Below the pieces are notes generated by a model, which was not told the DNA's origin, did no database searches, and worked only from the letters and a program-made list of their open reading frames with translations. A DNA stretch of 64,000 bases from the NCBI GenBank assembly GCA_036489025.1, contig DASXGN010000004.1, positions 62,001 to 126,000 of the forward strand, read 5' to 3'. This DNA comes from Dryocola sp036489025. GTDB taxonomy: Bacteria; Pseudomonadota; Gammaproteobacteria; Enterobacterales; Enterobacteriaceae. Made by a program: the position numbers and the translations under genes. Shown here in pieces: positions 17,868 to 25,863 of this stretch (its first letter is position 1; every line of letters begins with the position of its first letter).

Positions 17868-18473
17868 TTAGAAATTAATCTTGTGGCGGCCTGCAAGCGA
17901 ATGCGAAAGCGTGGTGCCGTCGACCATCTCCAGCTCGCCGCCCACCGGCACGCCGTGCGCGATACGGCTGGCATCCACGCCGTACTGGCCGCAAAGTTCG
18001 CCGATGTAGTTGGCCGTCGCCTCCCCTTCCACCGTTGGGTTGGTGGCGAGAATGATTTCCCGGATGGACTCGCTGGCCAAACGCTCTTCCAGACGACCGA
18101 GGCCAATATCATCAGGCCCGATGCCGTCCAACGGGGACAGATGCCCCATCAGCACGAAGTAGCGTCCGGAGAACTGGCCCGTGGCTTCAATGGCGTGAAT
18201 GTCCGCCGGCGTTTCGACCACGCAGATTTGCCCGTTTTCCTGGCGGCGGGGGTTGGAACAGATGGCGCACACTTCCTGCTCGGTAAAGGTACGGCAGTCC
18301 GCGCAGTGGCCGATTTCAGACATCGCCCGAGTCAGCGCCTGCGCCAGGCGCATGCCGCCGCTGCGGTCGCGTTGCAGCAGAGCAAACGCCATTCGCTGGG
18401 CGGATTTAGGGCCCACGCCGGGCAGGCAGCGCAGGGATTCCATCAGGGCGGTAAGTAAAGGACTGGTTTGCAT
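17868..18473 (-). CDS. recR: Recombination mediator RecR
   Basis: RecR works with RecF and RecO to load RecA on gapped DNA. It has 201 residues (E. coli 201). An N-terminal HhH (LPGVGPKSAQRMA), a four-Cys zinc finger (CADC...CAIC, residues about 57-72) and a Toprim domain (VVETPADIHAIEATG onward) are visible. In E. coli, recR directly follows ybaB in the dnaX-ybaB-recR operon; here 2.8 kb of unrelated genes separate them, so recR must have its own promoter in the 18474-18540 interval. Confidence 0.96.
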   Translation of the reverse strand: MQTSPLLTALMESLRCLPGVGPKSAQRMAFALLQRDRSGGMRLAQALTRAMSEIGHCADCRTFTEQEVCAICSNPRRQENGQICVVETPADIHAIEATGQFSGRYFVLMGHLSPLDGIGPDDIGLGRLEERLASESIREIILATNPTVEGEATANYIGELCGQYGVDASRIAHGVPVGGELEMVDGTTLSHSLAGRHKINF

Positions 18474-18540
18474 CGCTCAGACTTCTAAAAAAACAGTGGG
18501 GCATAGCCTAACATTAGCGCTGCGGGCGGACATAGAAAAA

Positions 18541-18577
18541 GATATTCCCCCTGTGCAATGCTTCGCACAGGGGGAAA
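18541..18577 (-). terminator. Terminator downstream of the YcaC-like gene
   Basis: A 12-bp perfect stem (ttccccctgtgc / gcacagggggaa, 18545-18576) with an 8-base loop, followed on the minus strand by tatcttttt. It isolates recR from read-through of the inserted cassette. Confidence 0.8.
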
Positions 18578-18581
18578 TTAT

Positions 18582-19259
18582 TCAGGTGCGCTGTGAGTCC
18601 AGCTTCTCCTGGTTAGTCACCACGTCCTGCGCTTTTTGATAGCTTTCGGCCAGCAAGCCATATTCGGTAAAGACGCTCCCCCACAGTTCAGCCCATTCCA
18701 GCGCGTCATCGCGGTTCCAGGTATGCTGAATTTCAGCCGTGACGGCTGCCGTATCAAGCGGCACAACGCCGGCCTGCACCACGCGAGCAAGGGTAATTTC
18801 CTGGGCCATTTTGGAATAGGTGCCGGACGCATCGATAACGGCGAACACTTTAAATCCTTCGGCAGCCGCGCTAATCGCCGGGAATGCCATGCAAACGCTG
18901 GTTACCGTACCGGCAATAATCAGCGTTTTACGCCCGGTGGCTTTAACTGCCGCAACGAAATCAGGGTTATCCCACGCGTTAATCTCACCTTTACGCGGCA
19001 CGTACTGAGCGTGAGGTGCATACTGATGAATCTCCGGGATCAGCGGGCCATTCGGTCCCTGCGGCACGGAAGCGGTGGTGATAACCGGAATTTTCGCCAG
19101 CGTTGCGATTTTGGCAAGCACCGTGGCGTGGGCGCGTAAAGTTGTCATCGGCATGTCGTGGACCAGCTGAAACAAGCCGCTTTGGTGATCGATAAGCAGC
19201 AGCACCGCATCGCTGGCATCAATCATCGGTTTTGCTCCATTAAAATTTGCAAGGTTCAT
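18582..19259 (-). CDS. Isochorismatase-superfamily hydrolase (YcaC-like)
   Basis: A 225-residue cytoplasmic hydrolase closely patterned on E. coli YcaC. The presumed catalytic triad is D24 (in LIDHQSG), K90 (PRKGEINAWDN) and C123 (VTSVCMAFP). YcaC-type enzymes are octameric cysteine hydrolases of unknown physiological substrate; relatives act on amides such as nicotinamide or N-carbamoyl compounds. A strong ggagg Shine-Dalgarno precedes the ATG. It is the downstream gene of a two-gene unit with the pirin gene (61-bp gap). It is not part of the K-12 backbone at this site. Confidence 0.85.
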   Translation of the reverse strand: MNLANFNGAKPMIDASDAVLLLIDHQSGLFQLVHDMPMTTLRAHATVLAKIATLAKIPVITTASVPQGPNGPLIPEIHQYAPHAQYVPRKGEINAWDNPDFVAAVKATGRKTLIIAGTVTSVCMAFPAISAAAEGFKVFAVIDASGTYSKMAQEITLARVVQAGVVPLDTAAVTAEIQHTWNRDDALEWAELWGSVFTEYGLLAESYQKAQDVVTNQEKLDSQRT

Positions 19260-19320
19260 ATTACGTTACCTCCGTTATTGCAGAAAATTAACGGCCGCCT
19301 GAACAGGCAGCCGTCAGCGC

Positions 19321-20190
19321 TTACGCAATATCCTGGCCAAAACGACCCTGATTAAAATCGTCAATGGCCTGTTTAATTTCTTCACGGGTGTTCATCACAA
19401 ACGGTCCGTAGCCTGCCACCGGCTCGTTTAGCGGCTCACCGCTGAGCACCAGCACAGAGGCTTCGTTGTTAGCCTCAACGGTCACTTTCTCGCCTTTGGC
19501 ATCCAGCACGACCAGCTGCGCCTCGCGGGCTACTTCCTGGCCGTTGACCATCACCGTACCTTTCAGGATCACCAGCGCGGTGTTCCAGCCGTCCGGCAGA
19601 TCCAGCTGCGTCACGCTGTGAGCATTCAGATGCAAATCCAGAATGCGCATCGGCGAGAAGGTTCTGGCCGGGCCTTTATGCCCAGCCATTTCTCCGGCGA
19701 TTACGCGGGCGTATCCTGCATCACCGGGCAGATCGACCACCGGAATATCCCCTTTGGTAATGGACTGATAGCCCGCCGGAGTAGATTTGTATTTAGCCGG
19801 AAGGTTGACCCACAGCTGCACCATTTCCAGCGTGCCGCCCTTCTCGCTGAAGGCAGGAGAGTGGAACTCTTCGTGCAAAATCCCCTGTCCCGCAGTCATC
19901 CACTGCACGTCGCCTGGGCCAATCACTCCGCCGCCGCCCGTTGAATCCCGGTGTGCAACTTCGCCTTTATAAACGATAGTCACCGTTTCAAAGCCGCGAT
20001 GTGGGTGCTGGTCAACGCCGCGCTGACCTTTGTTGCTCGGCTTAAACTCTGCCGGGCCAGCGTAGTCCAGCAGCAGGAACGGACTGAGCTGCTTTTCAAA
20101 CGCCGAATAAGAAAACATCGAACGAACCGGGAACCCGTCGCCCACCCAGTGGGAGGCCGGTGCGGAATAAACGCCAAGAATTGATTTCAT
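19321..20190 (-). CDS. Pirin-family protein
   Basis: A 289-residue bicupin of the pirin family. The metal ligands of the N-terminal cupin are visible: H62 and H64 (QHPHRGFE), H106 and E107 region (GILHEEF). Bacterial pirins such as YhhW show quercetin dioxygenase activity in vitro, and others act as redox regulators; the in vivo role here is unknown. The ATG at 20190 is chosen because ggaga lies 6 bases upstream; an in-frame ATG four codons earlier lacks a ribosome site. It is divergent from a LysR gene that probably controls it. Confidence 0.87.
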   Translation of the reverse strand: MKSILGVYSAPASHWVGDGFPVRSMFSYSAFEKQLSPFLLLDYAGPAEFKPSNKGQRGVDQHPHRGFETVTIVYKGEVAHRDSTGGGGVIGPGDVQWMTAGQGILHEEFHSPAFSEKGGTLEMVQLWVNLPAKYKSTPAGYQSITKGDIPVVDLPGDAGYARVIAGEMAGHKGPARTFSPMRILDLHLNAHSVTQLDLPDGWNTALVILKGTVMVNGQEVAREAQLVVLDAKGEKVTVEANNEASVLVLSGEPLNEPVAGYGPFVMNTREEIKQAIDDFNQGRFGQDIA

Positions 20191-20299
20191 CACTGTCTCC
20201 ATAATCGGTTCAACGCCGTGGAATAAAGCTTACTCATCAAACGATACCTGCGGTAGACTGCAAATTTAAACTCAGCGTTCTATTTACAGGACAATAACG

Positions 20300-21205
20300 A
20301 TGCAGGATCTCAACGATCTCTGGTACTTCGTGCAGGTGGTGGATAACGGCGGATTCTCCCCGGCCAGCCGGGTCATCGGCATTCCTAAATCCCGCCTTAG
20401 CCGCCGCATCGCGCTGCTCGAAGAGCGTCTGGATACCCGCCTGATCCAGCGATCCACGCGCAGCTTTACCGTCACCGAGGCCGGGCAGGTTTTTTATCGC
20501 CACTGCAAGGCGATGATTATCGAAGCTGAGGCCGCGCAGGAGGCCATTGATACGCTGCGGGCAGAGCCGCGCGGGCTGGTCCGGTTGACGTGCCCGATTA
20601 CGCTACTGCACGTGCACATCAGCGAGATGCTGGCGCGATTTATGGCGAAATATCCGCAGGTCGCTATTCAGCTGGAAGAGACCAACCGCCAGGTCGACGT
20701 GCTGAATGAAAATGTCGATCTGGCGATTCGCGTGCGTCCGCTGCCGCTGGAGGACAGCGATCTGGTGATGCGCAGGCTGGCCGACCGCAGCATGTGCCTG
20801 GTCGCCAGTCCCGAGCTCGTGGAGCGCCTTGGCCGCCCTGCTTCACCGGCCGATCTTCAATCGTGGCCAAGCCTGGCATTGAGCAAGCCGCAGCAGGTTT
20901 ACCGCTGGTGCCTGATTGGGCCGGGCAAACAGGAAGTGATTTTGCACCATGCTCCGCGCTTTGTGACAACGGATATGCTCGCGCTGCGCACCGCTGCGGT
21001 CGCCGGAGTGGGCATCGTGCAGCTGCCGTTGTTATTGCTTAAGGAGCAAATCGCGGCGGGCAGGCTGGTGCATCTGCTGCCGGAGTGGCGAACGCGGAAG
21101 GAAATTATTCACGTGGTCTTTCCATCAAGGCGCGGTCAGCTGCCGGCCGTCAGGGCGCTGATTGATTTTCTGGCGGAGTGCTATGAAGAGTTTGATGAGG
21201 AATAA
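20300..21205 (+). CDS. LysR-type transcriptional regulator
   Basis: A 301-residue LysR regulator: N-terminal winged HTH (LNDLWYFVQVVDNGGFSPASRVIGIPKSRLSRRIALLEERL, about residues 4-62 in total) and C-terminal periplasmic-binding-like effector domain. Its DNA-binding part resembles the large group that includes E. coli DmlR and YhjC. It is divergent from the pirin/YcaC-like pair with a 109-bp intergenic region, the classic arrangement for a LysR regulator and its target. The inducer is unknown. Confidence 0.9.
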   Translation: MQDLNDLWYFVQVVDNGGFSPASRVIGIPKSRLSRRIALLEERLDTRLIQRSTRSFTVTEAGQVFYRHCKAMIIEAEAAQEAIDTLRAEPRGLVRLTCPITLLHVHISEMLARFMAKYPQVAIQLEETNRQVDVLNENVDLAIRVRPLPLEDSDLVMRRLADRSMCLVASPELVERLGRPASPADLQSWPSLALSKPQQVYRWCLIGPGKQEVILHHAPRFVTTDMLALRTAAVAGVGIVQLPLLLLKEQIAAGRLVHLLPEWRTRKEIIHVVFPSRRGQLPAVRALIDFLAECYEEFDEE

Positions 21206-21267
21206 ACGGGGATGATGATATCCAGACGACCGCCTTCGGGTGAAGGGGCCGTCTGAAAAGAGAACTA

Positions 21268-21597
21268 TCAGAAAGGCATTTTAAAGCCCGGCGGCAGCTG
21301 CATGCCGTTGGACACGCCGGCCATTTTCTCTTTCTGCGCTTCGCCGATGCGACGAGCCGCGTCGTTGAAGGCCGCGGCAACCAGGTCTTCAACCATTTCT
21401 TTGTCATCTTCCATCAGGCTTGGGTCAATTTCCACGCGACGGCAGTTGTGTGCGCCGTTGATGGTGACTTTTACCAGGCCCGCGCCAGATTCGCCGGTGA
21501 CTTCCATTTGGGCGATTTCTTCCTGAACCTGGGCCATTTTTTCCTGCATCTGCTGGGCTTGCTTCATCAGGTTACCCAGTCCGCCTTTTCCAAACAT
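21268..21597 (-). CDS. ybaB: Nucleoid-associated protein YbaB
   Basis: A 109-residue protein of the YbaB/EbfC family, a dimeric DNA-binding protein that looks like tweezers. The sequence MFGKGGLGNLMKQAQQMQEKM and the C-terminus GMQLPPGFKMPF are family hallmarks, and the length equals E. coli YbaB. The start at 21597 is used because the MFGKGG start is invariant and aga gaag-type Shine-Dalgarno lies just upstream; a 12-codon in-frame extension exists but is not conserved. It follows dnaX by 87 bp and was separated from recR by the inserted cassette. Confidence 0.94.
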   Translation of the reverse strand: MFGKGGLGNLMKQAQQMQEKMAQVQEEIAQMEVTGESGAGLVKVTINGAHNCRRVEIDPSLMEDDKEMVEDLVAAAFNDAARRIGEAQKEKMAGVSNGMQLPPGFKMPF

Positions 21598-21684
21598 AAT
21601 CTTCTCTCTTTCGCTCGGGCCGCCTAATCGCATGATACGGTTAGCGGCTATCAGGGTTTACAACAGGCCGGTTGCGCCGGTCCG

Positions 21685-23610
21685 TCAAATAGGGCGAATG
21701 CTGTCTTCGTCCAGGTCCGCGTCAAAGAAGCGACGCAGCGTCTGGATATTAGTATCAGCGCTCATTGACTCTCTTGCCTGCGCCAGCTTCTCTTCATAGA
21801 TGGCCTGACGCCATTCCAGCGGCGTACGCTGCGCCTGATTATCATCTTCAATAATAGTCAGTTCAACGGTTTCACCGCCGTGGGTGCTCATTGCATCCGC
21901 CAGCGCTTTTTGCGCCGACGGGGAATTCAGGTGGCGCTGGCTGGGGCGCAGATGCAGGCAAATACGATTGCCGTCCTGCTCTTTCCAGGCGTTCAGCGCC
22001 AGCTGCTGCACCAGCTTCGGCAGCACCAGCTCGTTGATTTCTGCCGCCCAGGCGTCGCGCTCGATGGCTTCCTGCGCCAGCTTCTGGGCAAGCTCCGGGG
22101 TTTTCTCGTGTTCAAGAGCACGCTTGAGCGCCTTCGGCGTCGCCACGGGTTCCGGCACCGCTTCGGTGACGTTTTGCGACTTCCAGCGATAGGCTTCGGG
22201 TTTTGCCGCCGCTTTCTCTTCTGCCGGAGCGGACGCGCGGGACTGCACGCGTTCAGTTACCGATGCCAGACGTTCCAGTGCGGTGGTGTTTTTTGCCGGC
22301 CGCGCTAGATTTGGCGCTGCCGGCTCACTCTTTTTTGCTTTGTTGGCTCCCTGCTGGCGCATCAGCTGTGTGCGCGCCTGCAGCACCTGGCTTGTGGTGT
22401 CCGGCAGCGGGGTATCGCTTTGCCGCGGCGGCGGCGAAGCCTGCTGCTGCGGTGGAGGCGATCCCGGATTAATAACCGGAATGCTGGCCGTCATGCGGGG
22501 CTGTTCAGGCTCCGGCATAGGTTTGCGAGGATGGAAAGCTAACGCGCGCAGAAGCGTCATTTCAATGCCCATGCGGCGGTCCGGCGCCCACGACAGCTCT
22601 TTGCGCCCGATAAGCAGCGTCTGGTAATAAAGCTGAACTTCCGCTGGCGGAATCGTGCGGGCAAGCTCGCGCATGCGCTGTTCAATCGCCGCCATATCGC
22701 TGCCTAAAGCAGACGGTGAAAGCTGAACCATCGCCACCCGGTGCAGAAGGCCGAGCATTTCTACCAGCAGCGCTTCCCACTCCACGCCGCGAGCCGCGGC
22801 CTCGCTGAGCAGCGACATCACCCGCTGTCCGTCGGCGCTAACCATCGCCTCAATCAGCGACAGCGCCTGATCGTCATCCAGCGTGCCGAGCATCGCGCTG
22901 ACGGAAGCCGTTGTGACCTGACCGTCACCGCTGGCGATGGCCTGATCGGTAAGGCTTAATGCATCGCGCAGGCTGCCATCGGCGGCGCGGGCAAGCAGCT
23001 GCAGCGCGCGCGGTTCGCTGGTGATTTTCTCTTCGCTGAGAATATGTTCCAGCTGATGGCGGATCTGTTCGACGTCCAGCGCTTTCAGGTGGAATTGCAG
23101 GCAACGGGAAAGAATGGTGACCGGCAGCTTTTGCGGATCGGTGGTCGCCAGTAAGAATTTAACGTGCGCAGGCGGCTCCTCCAGCGTTTTCAACAGCGCG
23201 TTGAAGCTGTGGCGCGAGAGCATGTGGACTTCATCGATCAGATAAACTTTAAAGCGGCCGCGCGCCGGGGCGTACTGAACGTTGTCCAGCAGGTCTCGAG
23301 TGTCTTCTACTTTGGTGCGCGAGGCGGCGTCAATCTCAATCAGATCGACAAAGCGGCCCTGTTCGATTTCCCGGCAGTTATCGCACACGCCGCAGGGGGT
23401 GGCCGTAATGCCGGTTTCGCAATTCAGTCCTTTCGCCAGCAGGCGGGCGATTGAGGTTTTCCCCACGCCGCGCGTCCCGGAGAAGAGATAAGCGTGGTGG
23501 ATACGGCCCAGCGACAAACCATTAGCCAGCGCGGTCAGCACGTGTTGCTGGCCGACAACATCAGCAAAAGTTTGTGGGCGCCATTTGCGGGCTAAGACCT
23601 GGTAGCTCAT
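21685..23610 (-). CDS. dnaX: DNA polymerase III subunits tau and gamma
   Basis: The clamp-loader ATPase of the replicative polymerase; 641 residues for tau (E. coli 643). Walker A is GTRGVGKTS (residues 45-53), zinc ligands lie in CETGITATPCGVCDNC, Walker B is LIDEVHML, and the AAA+ sensor SRC motif (TILSRCLQF) follows. The C-terminal half (about 380 onward) contains the Pro/Ala-rich linker and the domains that bind DnaB and alpha. An in-frame programmed frameshift site at codons 426-427 produces the shorter gamma protein (see separate entry). Confidence 0.97.
   Translation of the reverse strand: MSYQVLARKWRPQTFADVVGQQHVLTALANGLSLGRIHHAYLFSGTRGVGKTSIARLLAKGLNCETGITATPCGVCDNCREIEQGRFVDLIEIDAASRTKVEDTRDLLDNVQYAPARGRFKVYLIDEVHMLSRHSFNALLKTLEEPPAHVKFLLATTDPQKLPVTILSRCLQFHLKALDVEQIRHQLEHILSEEKITSEPRALQLLARAADGSLRDALSLTDQAIASGDGQVTTASVSAMLGTLDDDQALSLIEAMVSADGQRVMSLLSEAAARGVEWEALLVEMLGLLHRVAMVQLSPSALGSDMAAIEQRMRELARTIPPAEVQLYYQTLLIGRKELSWAPDRRMGIEMTLLRALAFHPRKPMPEPEQPRMTASIPVINPGSPPPQQQASPPPRQSDTPLPDTTSQVLQARTQLMRQQGANKAKKSEPAAPNLARPAKNTTALERLASVTERVQSRASAPAEEKAAAKPEAYRWKSQNVTEAVPEPVATPKALKRALEHEKTPELAQKLAQEAIERDAWAAEINELVLPKLVQQLALNAWKEQDGNRICLHLRPSQRHLNSPSAQKALADAMSTHGGETVELTIIEDDNQAQRTPLEWRQAIYEEKLAQARESMSADTNIQTLRRFFDADLDEDSIRPI
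22296..22352 (-). promoter_or_regulatory. dnaX programmed -1 frameshift signal
   Basis: On the minus strand the heptamer A AAA AAG occupies 22336-22330. The -1 frame reads GAG then TGA (22327-22325), giving a gamma protein of 428 residues. All three E. coli signal elements are visible: the internal Shine-Dalgarno-like AGGGAG (22352-22347) 10 bases upstream, the slippery heptamer, and a GC-rich downstream stem (gccggc...gccggc) within the next 40 bases. Confidence 0.92.
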
Positions 23611-23722
23611 TCGGGATTAGGCTTCTTGATCGCGGGAAAGGTGAATTTGGGGGGTAATGCTAACATAAGCCTCACCCGATGGGCGAGGCTTGCGATGCCT
23701 GACAAAGAAGTGTGATCTGAAC

Positions 23723-24274
23723 TCAGTGACCCGGGAAAGGCACGAGGCAGTAGCTCTTCACGCCCATTTTCTCCAGACGCTGCTCGCCGCCAATATCAAA
23801 TAAATTGATAATGAAAGCCGCGTCGGTCACTTCGCCACCCAGACGGCGGATCAGTTTAACGGTCGCTTCGATGGTGCCGCCGGTAGCCAGCAGATCGTCG
23901 ACAACCAATACTTTGTCGCCAGGTTGAATCGCATCAACGTGGATTTCCAACTGGTCGGTACCGTATTCCAGCTCGTAGCTTTCCGCGATAGTTTCACGCG
24001 GCAGCTTGCGCGGTTTGCGAACCGGCACAAAGCCAACGCCCAGCGCCAGCGCAACGGGTGCGCCAAACAGGAAGCCGCGGGCTTCGGTGCCGACAACTTT
24101 AGTGACGCCAGCGTCTTTAAAGCGTTCGACCAGTAACTCGATGCTGGTGGCGTAGGCTTTCGGATCTTCCAGCAAGCTGGTAACGTCACGAAACAGGATC
24201 CCCGGTTTTGGGTAATCGGGAATGCTTTTAATGCTATTTTTCAGATACTCAAGCTGCTGTGCAGTCGCGGTCAT
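23723..24274 (-). CDS. apt: Adenine phosphoribosyltransferase
   Basis: This cytoplasmic enzyme converts adenine and PRPP to AMP and PPi (purine salvage). It has 183 residues, the E. coli length. The PRPP-binding signature is VLVVDDLLATGGTI (near residue 123), and the adenine pocket region GTEARGFLFGAPVALALGVGFVPVRK is conserved. It is upstream of dnaX in the same direction; a 25-base GC-rich hairpin (aagcctcaccc / gggcgaggctt, 23667-23691) without a T tract lies between them, so read-through to dnaX is possible. Confidence 0.96.
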   Translation of the reverse strand: MTATAQQLEYLKNSIKSIPDYPKPGILFRDVTSLLEDPKAYATSIELLVERFKDAGVTKVVGTEARGFLFGAPVALALGVGFVPVRKPRKLPRETIAESYELEYGTDQLEIHVDAIQPGDKVLVVDDLLATGGTIEATVKLIRRLGGEVTDAAFIINLFDIGGEQRLEKMGVKSYCLVPFPGH

Positions 24275-24424
24275 AAGTTAATGCCTGCTAAAAACATGAA
24301 ACTCACAGAGCGCGTTGCAGGCTCAGGATGAACTGCTGTTCAGCAATTAACCCGCCGCACCCGTGCTCGAAAACGGTCGAATTTACTGGCTGACGCGCAC
24401 ATTTGCAACCGTCGCCCGCACCGT

Positions 24425-24802
24425 TCAGGGTTTTTGTTGCTTTTCGTCAACCACGGGCATGCGCCACATAAAGAAAAGCAGGACGCACATCATGATGATT
24501 AAGCCTGACCGTAGCCATAAAATATCGACCAGATAAACAGAAACGGCAAAAGTCATGACGATAAAAATCAAAGCCCTCGGCTTGGCTCCCGGCGGTAAAG
24601 CGCGATGGTTTTGCCAGTGGCGCAAATAGCCACCGAACCAGGAGCGGTAGAGCAGCCAATAATGGAAGCGCGGACTGGAACGCGCAAAGCACCAGGCAGC
24701 GAGCAGCAGGAAAGGCGTGGTCGGCAGCAATGGCAGCACGACGCCGAGCGTCGCAAGGACTACCGCCAGCCAGCCGATGATGATTAAAATAGTCCTTCGC
24801 AT
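24425..24802 (-). CDS. ybaN: Inner-membrane protein YbaN (DUF454)
   Basis: A 125-residue protein (E. coli YbaN 125) of the DUF454 family with three to four membrane helices. The signature GVVLPLLPTTPFLLLAAWCFARSSPRFHYWLL is strongly conserved. Function is unknown. The start at 24802 (MRRTILIIIGW) matches the E. coli N-terminus; a longer in-frame reading to 24934 would overlap the divergent priC start and is rejected. It is divergent from priC with a 56-bp gap. Confidence 0.92.
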   Translation of the reverse strand: MRRTILIIIGWLAVVLATLGVVLPLLPTTPFLLLAAWCFARSSPRFHYWLLYRSWFGGYLRHWQNHRALPPGAKPRALIFIVMTFAVSVYLVDILWLRSGLIIMMCVLLFFMWRMPVVDEKQQKP

Positions 24803-24858
24803 ACCCGTTCCCGAAATCATCCGCCGCGAAAATCGCGCCGTTACTGGAGAGTCATTTT

Positions 24859-25395
24859 GTGAAAACCGCTTCGCTGTTACAAGCTCTGGATGCACGCGTT
24901 GCGGAACTGGCTGCGGCCATTGAGCCACTTTCAATGCAGCGCGCCGCTCAGGCCCGCTTCGACAATAAACTTTTTAGCACCCGCAGCACCCAGCTAAAAG
25001 ATTATCTCGCCGAGGTTAAGGCAAATTTTGCACAGCTTGAACTTAGCGTGAAAACGGGCAAAACCGAACAGGTCGCTTTTGTCGCCGAAAGGCTGGTCGC
25101 ACAAATTGCCGCCCTTACCCGTGAGCTGGCGACGTGGAAAATGCGTGAGAGCGAGCCGCAAAAGCCGGTCCCGGAAAATCTTTATGAGAAGCTCTCCACC
25201 CATCAGGACTACGAACGCCGCTTACAGGCGATGATTAGCGATCGCGAGAGCAGGCTCGGGATGCAGACCACCCTCGCCGCCCAGCAGCAGCTTCAGCAAG
25301 AAATCGCCGCTCAGGAAGGCCGATTGCAGCGCTGTCGCCAGGCCATCACCCGTATTGAACGTGCGATTGAGCGCAGGGAACGCGGCCTGGGTTAG
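24859..25395 (+). CDS. priC: Primosomal replication protein N'' (PriC)
   Basis: PriC restarts stalled replication forks by binding SSB and loading DnaB where a leading-strand gap remains. The protein has 178 residues (E. coli 175) and is almost all alpha helix, with many charged and Gln residues and the family pattern QARFDNKLFS, LYEKLSTHQDYERRL and QRCRQAITRIERAIERRE. The start codon is GTG at 24859, preceded by ctggaga. The gene heads a rightward unit with the GlsB-like gene and ybaM. Confidence 0.92.
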   Translation: MKTASLLQALDARVAELAAAIEPLSMQRAAQARFDNKLFSTRSTQLKDYLAEVKANFAQLELSVKTGKTEQVAFVAERLVAQIAALTRELATWKMRESEPQKPVPENLYEKLSTHQDYERRLQAMISDRESRLGMQTTLAAQQQLQQEIAAQEGRLQRCRQAITRIERAIERRERGLG

Positions 25396-25431
25396 CTATA
25401 CTAAAAGCATAACTGACCGCGGGGGAACATT

Positions 25432-25695
25432 ATGGGCCTGCTAATCTGGGTAATTATTGGCGTGCTGGTGGGGCTGGCGGCAAACGCTCTGCGCCCGGCT
25501 CCTCGGGGAGGATTCGCCGTTGCGCTGGTGATGGCCGTAACGGGCTCCTTAATCGGCGGCTACGTTTGCGCCGCGTTTAATATTGGTACGCTGGCAACCG
25601 TGGAGCCAAAAGCCTTGCTGGCAGCCGCGCTGGTGTCAGCGCTGTTTGTCTTCGTCTTTCAAAAACTGTTCTTTCATAAACCATGGATGTCGTAA
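25432..25695 (+). CDS. GlsB/YeaQ/YmgE-family membrane protein
   Basis: An 87-residue protein with three predicted membrane helices and small-residue packing (VIIGVLVGLAANALRPAP, AVTGSLIGGYVCAAFNIG, AALVSALFVFVFQKLF). This fits the transglycosylase-associated / GlsB family, which despite its name has no demonstrated enzyme activity. The Shine-Dalgarno gggg(g)aac precedes the ATG. Its stop codon touches the ATG of ybaM with no gap, so the two are translationally coupled. This gene is an addition compared with the K-12 priC-ybaM pair. Confidence 0.75.
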   Translation: MGLLIWVIIGVLVGLAANALRPAPRGGFAVALVMAVTGSLIGGYVCAAFNIGTLATVEPKALLAAALVSALFVFVFQKLFFHKPWMS

Positions 25696-25854
25696 ATGTC
25701 GCTGGAAAACGCCCCGGAAGATGTCAAGCTGGCCGTCGATTTGATTATGCTGCTTGAGGAAAATAAGATCCCCGCCGCCACGGTGCTCAGCGCGCTGGAG
25801 ATTGTCCGCAGTGATTTCCTGCGCAAGCAGCGGGAAGAGCCGCCTTCCCGCTAG
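25696..25854 (+). CDS. ybaM: Small protein YbaM
   Basis: A 52-residue protein (E. coli YbaM 53) whose first 20 residues, MSLENAPEDVKLAVDLIMLL, are almost identical to the E. coli protein. It continues EENKIPAATVLSALEIVRSDFLRKQ. Two amphipathic helices are likely. Function is unknown (DUF2496). It starts immediately after the GlsB-like stop codon (TAA then ATG) and converges on mscK. Confidence 0.93.
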   Translation: MSLENAPEDVKLAVDLIMLLEENKIPAATVLSALEIVRSDFLRKQREEPPSR

Positions 25855-25863
25855 CCCATTCGA

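Noticed and set aside
17759..18112. Long N-terminal extension of htpG
   Set aside because: It overlaps recR on the same strand and the sigma-32 promoter; HtpG homology begins at MKGQETRG.
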